Made by a program: the position numbers and the translations under genes. A stretch of DNA of 18,707 nucleotides from positions 1-18,707 of the forward strand of contig CANRBO010000009.1 in NCBI GenBank assembly GCA_947628885.1. Reading direction: 5' to 3'. Position 1 is the first letter of the stretch. Each line of letters begins with the position of its first letter. The stretch comes from an uncultured Clostridia bacterium (GTDB lineage: Bacteria > Bacillota > Clostridia > TANB77 > CAG-508). The notes beneath the pieces are model-generated. The model was not told the origin of the DNA. It did no database searches and saw nothing but the letters and a program-made list of their open reading frames with translations. Positions 14,295 to 18,707 of this stretch are shown here, piece by piece.

Positions 14295-15980
14295 ATGTCA
14301 AAGAAAAAAGTAACACTTGAAGAAGCAAAAGAAATATTAGGTTCGGACAAGATATTTTATAATGGCAATAGAAAATTCAATGTAGTAGATACAGGAAAAT
14401 ATAAGTCTGGAATTACAATTGAAATTCCACAAGAGTGGAATATAAATAAAAATAGGAAACCTGAAAGTCCAATAAATTACATAGTATATAGAGAACTAAC
14501 AGATGGGATGAATATAGATTTTAATGGAGATTCTAGTATTCTATTAGGAAGATATCGTTTAAGTAAAAATGGTAGACCTGTATTTGAAATAACAGAACCA
14601 ACAAAGTCTAAAGATATATTAATAAAAGTAAGTTGGGGCGGTGCTTTTAATACAACTCGTGGTCGATATAGTAATTATGCTAAGGAGATAGGAGCAGAAT
14701 TTTTCACAAAAAGATCAAGCAATGGTCGTGGAGCTGGAAATGATTATTGGATATTACCAGTTGATTTTGTAAGGGATATGGAGTCTCGAGATGTATCAGA
14801 CATATTGGAAGATATTCAAAGACAAGAAGATGAAATGGTTATAGAAATTGATGATTATATTGCAAGAGAAGATTTAGAAATAAAGAATTCTATTGAAAAC
14901 AAAGATAGAGTATATGGTCAAATTCAGCCAATTATACAGAATATTCAAACTTTTAATCCTGAATTCGAGTTTGAAATTCAAGCTGAAAGTTTTATATATA
15001 AAGAGAAAAAAGAAGGGTATTCTAAAACAAGAAGATATTCAGATGCTTTAGTTAGTGAGTTAAATGATATATTAAAAAAAGAGAAAAGCGAAAAAAATGC
15101 AAGAGATACATATATACCAATGTATCAAGAAATGAAAAATACACTTAGTACATTAGATATATCTATCACTTATAATAATACAGATGTTACATTAACAGCT
15201 CCAACATCTTATTTTGATTATAAATTTTATAGTTATTCTCAAAATGGATATAATTCATTTATAAATGATGTAACTCAATATCAAGAAAAAATCGCTCAAG
15301 AACAAGAAGAAGCTCGAAGAAAAGCTGAAGAATTAAAAAGAGCTGCTGAATTAAAAAGAAGAAAAGAAGAAGCGAAAGAAAGTGGATATCCTGAAAAATT
15401 TGAATTTTGGAATAGATTAGGTGGTGCCACCAATCTAAGTCATGCCTATGTTATAGAAAGCAATGGGATGATAAGAGAACCTGATTATAATAATTTAAGC
15501 AATATTAATCATAAATATAAATATTCTGACTGGAAAAACGAGGCAGATGGAACACAAGGATATATGCAAATATTACCAGGAGAAATAATTATAACTTATA
15601 CAAAAGATTATACTGCGGTTCCATATATTTTTGATGTAAAATGGGCAGATGATGAAATAACAGAAGCTCAATTAGAAGTTATTTGTGATGAATTGGCTGA
15701 AAAGGCATCTTTTGCAGAAAATTCTGATGAACAAGAAATTACAGAGGTTAAGCAATGGGTTATAAACGCCGTCAAAACAAAAGCTATTGAATGTAAAAAA
15801 CAACTTAATATACGATCTCAAGAGCAAAGTCAAGATGATTCTTTTGTTGAAGAAATTGTTAGTTTAGCTGAACAAAAATTTAAAGCAAAAGAAAAAAATG
15901 AACAAGCTGGAAAGTTAGCAAGTGAGTATGAAGAACAATTGCCAATACAAACAAATCAACAATCTTTGGGGGATGATTAG
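14295..15980 (+). CDS. large uncharacterised protein divergent from the Csx3-like cassette
   Basis: 561 residues, no family recognised. Visible architecture: an N-terminal globular alpha/beta part (1-160) with WGGAFNTTRGRY and FFTKRSSNGRGAGNDYWILP (about 114-155); a charged helical middle (165-330); a strong coiled coil of Glu, Arg, Lys and Ala (326-363); a second globular part starting YPEKFEFWNRLGG (about 365-450); and a Gln/Glu-rich helical tail. There is no signal peptide or membrane helix, so it is likely cytosolic. It has its own good promoter and AGGAGG 8 bases before the ATG, in the region shared with the NTPase-Csx3 gene. That placement suggests, but does not show, a joint function. 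The next gene starts one base after its stop. Confidence 0.75.
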   Translation: MSKKKVTLEEAKEILGSDKIFYNGNRKFNVVDTGKYKSGITIEIPQEWNINKNRKPESPINYIVYRELTDGMNIDFNGDSSILLGRYRLSKNGRPVFEITEPTKSKDILIKVSWGGAFNTTRGRYSNYAKEIGAEFFTKRSSNGRGAGNDYWILPVDFVRDMESRDVSDILEDIQRQEDEMVIEIDDYIAREDLEIKNSIENKDRVYGQIQPIIQNIQTFNPEFEFEIQAESFIYKEKKEGYSKTRRYSDALVSELNDILKKEKSEKNARDTYIPMYQEMKNTLSTLDISITYNNTDVTLTAPTSYFDYKFYSYSQNGYNSFINDVTQYQEKIAQEQEEARRKAEELKRAAELKRRKEEAKESGYPEKFEFWNRLGGATNLSHAYVIESNGMIREPDYNNLSNINHKYKYSDWKNEADGTQGYMQILPGEIIITYTKDYTAVPYIFDVKWADDEITEAQLEVICDELAEKASFAENSDEQEITEVKQWVINAVKTKAIECKKQLNIRSQEQSQDDSFVEEIVSLAEQKFKAKEKNEQAGKLASEYEEQLPIQTNQQSLGDD

Positions 15981-15981
15981 T

Positions 15982-16251
15982 ATGTATAATTTAGAATTTA
16001 TTGAATCAATAAAAATAGTTGATGATAAAGAAAAAGAAAATCTTTTAAAAATTCAAGATGAAATAGAAAAAAGAGGTATTAACAAAGAAAATATTTTAGC
16101 ATTGACTAAGAATTTATCAGACAATCAGAAAAATGCACTTAAACAATTATATAGAGAACAAATAGAAGAATTAAATTTTAGTACACAACAATATAAGAAA
16201 AAAATCCTTAAAATAAAATCGGATTTAGAAAAATTAAAAAAATTCAATTAG
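15982..16251 (+). CDS. small coiled-coil protein coupled to the 561-residue gene
   Basis: 89 residues, almost entirely helical and rich in Lys, Glu, Ile and Asn, with a likely coiled coil at the C-terminus (QQYKKKILKIKSDLEKLKKF). The frame is open further left, but ATG 15982 is preferred: it directly follows the upstream stop (TAG-T-ATG) and has GGGGGA about 8 bases before it. The tight spacing implies translational coupling and probably a shared complex with the larger protein. No family is recognised. Confidence 0.7.
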   Translation: MYNLEFIESIKIVDDKEKENLLKIQDEIEKRGINKENILALTKNLSDNQKNALKQLYREQIEELNFSTQQYKKKILKIKSDLEKLKKFN

Positions 16252-16256
16252 AAATT

Positions 16257-16300
16257 AAAGAGAGTAGAGGTTGTATCAAAGTCACCGATACTCTTTTTTT
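16257..16300 (+). terminator. terminator after the 561/89-residue pair
   Basis: AGAGTA (16261-16266) pairs with TACTCT (16289-16294), with a GGT/ACC inner pairing and flanking A/T extension. A run of nine T residues and further T-rich sequence follow. It closes the accessory region on the right. Confidence 0.8.
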
Positions 16301-16321
16301 TTGTTTTTTTATTTTTTACTC

Positions 16322-16350
16322 TTGACATTTTTATAATAACTGTATATACT
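16322..16350 (+). promoter_or_regulatory. promoter of the GntR-ABC operon
   Basis: TTGACA (16322-16327) and TATACT (16345-16350) are exactly 17 bp apart. The start would be near 16357, leaving a leader of about 28 bases. Confidence 0.82.
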
Positions 16351-16361
16351 GTATATATACA
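16341..16361. promoter_or_regulatory. predicted GntR/YtrA operator
   Basis: TGTATATA (16341-16348) and TATATACA (16354-16361) form a perfect inverted repeat with a 5-base spacer. It covers the -10 element and the transcription start. Repressors of the YtrA subfamily usually control their own operon through such sites, so autorepression is likely. Confidence 0.65.
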
Positions 16362-16384
16362 AAGATAAAAGGAGAAAGTAAGCT

Positions 16385-16762
16385 GTGAATATCATAATAA
16401 GTAATTCAAGTAATATTCCTATTTATGAACAAATAAAAGAGCAAATTAAAAGTAAGATAATATCTAATGAATTAAAAGTAGGAGAAATGTTGCCTTCAAT
16501 TAGAAGTTTAGCAAAGGATTTAAGAATAAGTGTTATAACCACAAAAAATGCTTATGAAGCGCTAGAGCAAGAAGGATATGTTGAAAGCATTGCAGCAAAA
16601 GGAACGTATGTAGCAAATAAGAATTTGGAAATTATCAGAGAAGAACAACTGCAGAAAGTAGAAAATCTAATAGATACAGCGGTTTCTATTGCAAAAATAA
16701 GTAAAATTTCAAAAGAAGAAGTACAAAGTATGTTAAATATTTTATATGAGGAGGAAAAATAG
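16385..16762 (+). CDS. GntR-family regulator, YtrA subfamily
   Basis: 125 residues. The winged helix-turn-helix spans about 10-75 (IPIYEQIKEQIKSKIISNEL, then LPSIRSLAKDLRISVITTKNAYEALEQEGYVE, then KGTYVA). Only a short helical tail follows, which defines the YtrA subfamily: no large effector domain, dimerisation by the tail. The start is GTG 16385 with AGGAG 11 bases upstream. It is the first gene of an operon with an ABC ATPase and permease, the usual YtrA layout in which the regulator represses the transporter, often until cell-wall antibiotics are present. Confidence 0.92.
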   Translation: MNIIISNSSNIPIYEQIKEQIKSKIISNELKVGEMLPSIRSLAKDLRISVITTKNAYEALEQEGYVESIAAKGTYVANKNLEIIREEQLQKVENLIDTAVSIAKISKISKEEVQSMLNILYEEEK

Positions 16763-16766
16763 AATC

Positions 16767-17624
16767 ATGGAAAATTTATTAGAAGTAAAAAATTTGTGCA
16801 AAAAATATATAGGATTCGAATTGAAAAATATCAATTTTAGCATACCAAAAGGGATGATAATTGGCTTGATAGGAGAAAATGGGGCAGGGAAAACTACAAC
16901 AATAAAAGCTATGCTTAATATTATAAATAAAGATGAAGGCGAAGTGAAAATATTTGATTTGGATTTGCATCAAAATGAAAAACAAATAAAACAAGATATT
17001 GCAGTAGTTTTAGACGATAGTTTTCTTTCAGAGTATCTAAATCCTAAAAGCATAAATAAGATTATGAAAAATTTTTATACTAGTTGGGACGAAAAATTAT
17101 ATTTAAAATACTTAGAAAAATTTAATTTACCAAGCAACAAAATATCTAAGGAATTTTCTAATGGTATGAAAATGAAATTAAAAATAGCAACAGCCCTTTC
17201 ACATAAGCCTAAATTACTGATTTTAGATGAGCCAACATCAGGGCTAGATCCAGTTGCAAGAAATGATATATTGGATATTTTTCAAGAATTTATCGAAGAC
17301 GGAGAACACTCTATATTGCTTTCAAGTCATATAACCTCAGACTTAGAGCATATTGCTGATTATATAATTTTTATAAATAATGGAGAAATTATTTTTAAGA
17401 AATCAAAGGATGAACTGATAGAAAATTTTGGAATAGTAAGATGCGACGAAAAAGATTTTAAGAGTTTTAATAAAAATGACTATATTAAATATAAGAAAAA
17501 TAAATATGAGTATGATGTTTTGGTAGAGAATAAAGCTGATTTTAAAAGAAAATATAACATTTCGGTAATTGATAAACCAACAATAGAAGATATTATGCTA
17601 ATTTATATAAAGGGGGAAAAATAA
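16767..17624 (+). CDS. ABC transporter ATP-binding protein
   Basis: 285 residues from ATG 16767. An in-frame ATG at 16746 overlaps the ribosome site AGGAGG (16749-16754) and is unlikely. Motifs: Walker A GENGAGKT (36-43), signature SNGMKMKL (131-138) in place of LSGGQ, Walker B LLILDEP (150-156), D-loop SGLD (158-161), H-loop His188. The Q-loop position shows VLDD rather than a Gln. The C-terminal 80 residues are a small alpha/beta extension. It resembles YtrB/BcrA-type exporters. It powers the permease encoded next, which starts one base after its stop. Confidence 0.93.
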   Translation: MENLLEVKNLCKKYIGFELKNINFSIPKGMIIGLIGENGAGKTTTIKAMLNIINKDEGEVKIFDLDLHQNEKQIKQDIAVVLDDSFLSEYLNPKSINKIMKNFYTSWDEKLYLKYLEKFNLPSNKISKEFSNGMKMKLKIATALSHKPKLLILDEPTSGLDPVARNDILDIFQEFIEDGEHSILLSSHITSDLEHIADYIIFINNGEIIFKKSKDELIENFGIVRCDEKDFKSFNKNDYIKYKKNKYEYDVLVENKADFKRKYNISVIDKPTIEDIMLIYIKGEK

Positions 17625-17625
17625 A

Positions 17626-18294
17626 ATGGCAGCTTTAAAAGGATTGATTATTAAGGATTTTCAAACAATAAAATCGTATAAAACAACAATATTGTTTATG
17701 ATAGTATTATTTACAATAGGCGGATTTTTAAATGATGATATAATTACATTTATACCTGTCACAATGCCATTGTGTTTTGAAATGTTAGCAATGAGCGGAT
17801 TTAGCTTCGACAACTTGTCAAATTCAGATACATACATACGAACATTACCTGTAGATAAAAAAGATATTGTAAAAGCAAGATATATCTATATTTTATTGTT
17901 TACACTGTTTGGATCACTATTTGGACTAATCTGCACAATATTGGTTCAGTTATTGAAAACAAAAAATATTGGTACTGAAATTTTAATAAGCGATTTATCA
18001 ATTACGTCCGGAGCCTTCGTGGGAATAATGTTTGTACAAATTTTTCAGATTCCAATTATGTATAAATTTGGAGCAGAAAAAGGAAGAATTATACAATTAG
18101 TTATGATTATAGTATTAATGCTAGGAATATCCTTAGCAACTACTGCTATAATGAAGATTTGGGGAATTTCATTGGATAATTTAGCAGTAATGCTAAAAGA
18201 TTATTTGATTGCAGTACTAGGGATTATGGTAATATTATTATATATATTGTCATTTGTCATTTCTCGTAGAATTTATGAGAGAAAAGAAATATAA
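17626..18294 (+). CDS. ABC-2 type transporter permease
   Basis: 222 residues with six hydrophobic segments (about 20-37, 43-58, 87-107, 125-143, 152-172 and 188-212). The N-terminal LKGLIIKDFQTIKSYK and the loop SNSDTYIRTLPVDKKDIVKARY are typical of ABC-2 (ABC2_membrane_5-like) permeases paired with GntR/YtrA operons. AGGGGG lies 9 bases before the ATG. Together with the preceding ATPase it should form a 2+2 exporter. The substrate is unknown, possibly a peptide antibiotic or lipid. Confidence 0.88.
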   Translation: MAALKGLIIKDFQTIKSYKTTILFMIVLFTIGGFLNDDIITFIPVTMPLCFEMLAMSGFSFDNLSNSDTYIRTLPVDKKDIVKARYIYILLFTLFGSLFGLICTILVQLLKTKNIGTEILISDLSITSGAFVGIMFVQIFQIPIMYKFGAEKGRIIQLVMIIVLMLGISLATTAIMKIWGISLDNLAVMLKDYLIAVLGIMVILLYILSFVISRRIYERKEI

Positions 18295-18314
18295 CACTTG
18301 GCATGTTAGTATAA

Positions 18315-18473
18315 ATTTTTAGTAGGAATTGTGAAAGATATGATGTTTGTAAAAATAAAATCGCATTTAATATAAAGGATGAAAAGGAATTTTATCAAGC
18401 GATTATATACTATATATTTGGCATGACAGATAATTATGCAATAGTTATGTATAATAAAATAATAGGATTTTAG
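18315..18473 (+). pseudogene. short open stretch, possible gene remnant
   Basis: A frame open from 18315 reads NKIAFNIKDEKEFYQA and on to MYNKIIGF before a TAG at 18471. It has no start codon with a ribosome site at its beginning, and I recognise no family. The composition is protein-like. It immediately precedes a clear gene fragment, which suggests this 18295-18707 stretch is decayed coding DNA. No terminator for the ABC operon is visible here. Confidence 0.3.
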
Positions 18474-18644
18474 GTGAAATCATATTATTCAACTTTTTTA
18501 GATCAAGATATATTTAGATTAAAACCAGCTGCAACGGTGGTTTCAGCAAGAAGAGCAGGAAAAGAAAAAGGTGTTAAACCACCAAAAATGGAAAAATTAC
18601 ATTTACAAATTTTATTAGATAAATTTATTTATAAAAAATCATAA
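18474..18644 (+). pseudogene. fragment of flavodoxin-type NADPH-dependent FMN reductase
   Basis: 56 codons from GTG 18474 to TAA. The stretch LKPAATVVSARRAG matches the conserved KPAA-x-VVSARRAGTT segment found near residue 110-130 of flavodoxin-fold FMN reductases. The N-terminal flavin-binding part (GSPR, then GCIACGKC) is absent upstream, and after ARRAG the expected TT-x-LD-x-LNKYF is replaced by KEKGVKPPKMEKLHLQILLDKF. It is therefore probably a broken remnant and not a working enzyme. Confidence 0.55.
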
Positions 18645-18707
18645 AATACGAGCAAAGGTTAATGTTCACTATGTTACTAAAGAAAAATTTGACATTGGAA
18701 TTACAGA

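Noticed and set aside
15922..15981. Longer start at 15922 for the 89-residue protein
   Set aside because: It would overlap the end of the 561-residue gene and lacks a ribosome site, while ATG 15982 has GGGGGA at good distance.
9447..16251. Prophage or integrative element
   Set aside because: No integrase, structural, replication or mobilisation gene and no flanking direct repeats are visible in the window.
16261..16294. GGTTGTATCAAAGTCACC as a tRNA T-arm remnant
   Set aside because: It lacks the TTC-x-A core and the rest of a cloverleaf. It is the loop of a terminator followed by a T run.

Overview
The window looks like a chromosomal segment of a low-GC, Gram-positive, Clostridia-type bacterium. 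It is very AT-rich, has strong AGGAGG ribosome binding sites, TTG and GTG starts beside ATG, sigma-A type promoters with 17-bp spacers, a tRNA with an encoded CCA, and ordinary intrinsic terminators. No rRNA, transposase, integrase, CRISPR array or cas effector gene is visible. All family names below come from reading motifs, not from a database search.

Left part (1-5916) is mostly core metabolism. A repeat-rich stretch and a terminator precede a membrane lipid-kinase-like gene (357-998). A copper pair follows: a CopZ-type chaperone and a CopA-type P1B ATPase. Convergent to it is a thyA-folA operon on the minus strand, with ThyA of the phage phi3T/Bacillus type. Next comes a 60-residue single-span membrane protein whose promoter is near consensus and whose leader can fold into two mutually exclusive hairpins. 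A perfect 24-bp palindrome and a tRNA-Arg(ACG) end this part.

Middle part (5917-9428): three plus-strand envelope genes. These are a membrane-anchored FxLYD-like protein, a multi-pass protein with a Lys/Glu-rich cytoplasmic tail, and a member of the lysylphosphatidylglycerol synthase transmembrane (UPF0104) family.

Accessory part (9447-16251) is the most interesting. Four minus-strand genes form a cassette: (i) a P-loop NTPase fused to two Csx3/Crn3-like domains; (ii) a LysR regulator overlapping it by one base; (iii) an uncharacterised 160-residue protein; (iv) an alpha-solenoid of 26-residue repeats fused to two more Csx3-like domains. Csx3 is known as a CRISPR type III ring nuclease acting on cyclic tetra-adenylate, but nothing CRISPR-like is nearby. 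A dyad that could be a LysR operator abuts a good promoter exactly between lysR and the last two genes, which suggests LysR controls them. Two unrecognised genes (561 and 89 residues) are transcribed divergently from the same intergenic region and may belong to the system.

Right part (16252-18707): an autoregulated YtrA-type GntR / ABC ATPase / ABC-2 permease operon. It is followed by decayed coding sequence that includes a recognisable fragment of a flavodoxin-type FMN reductase.
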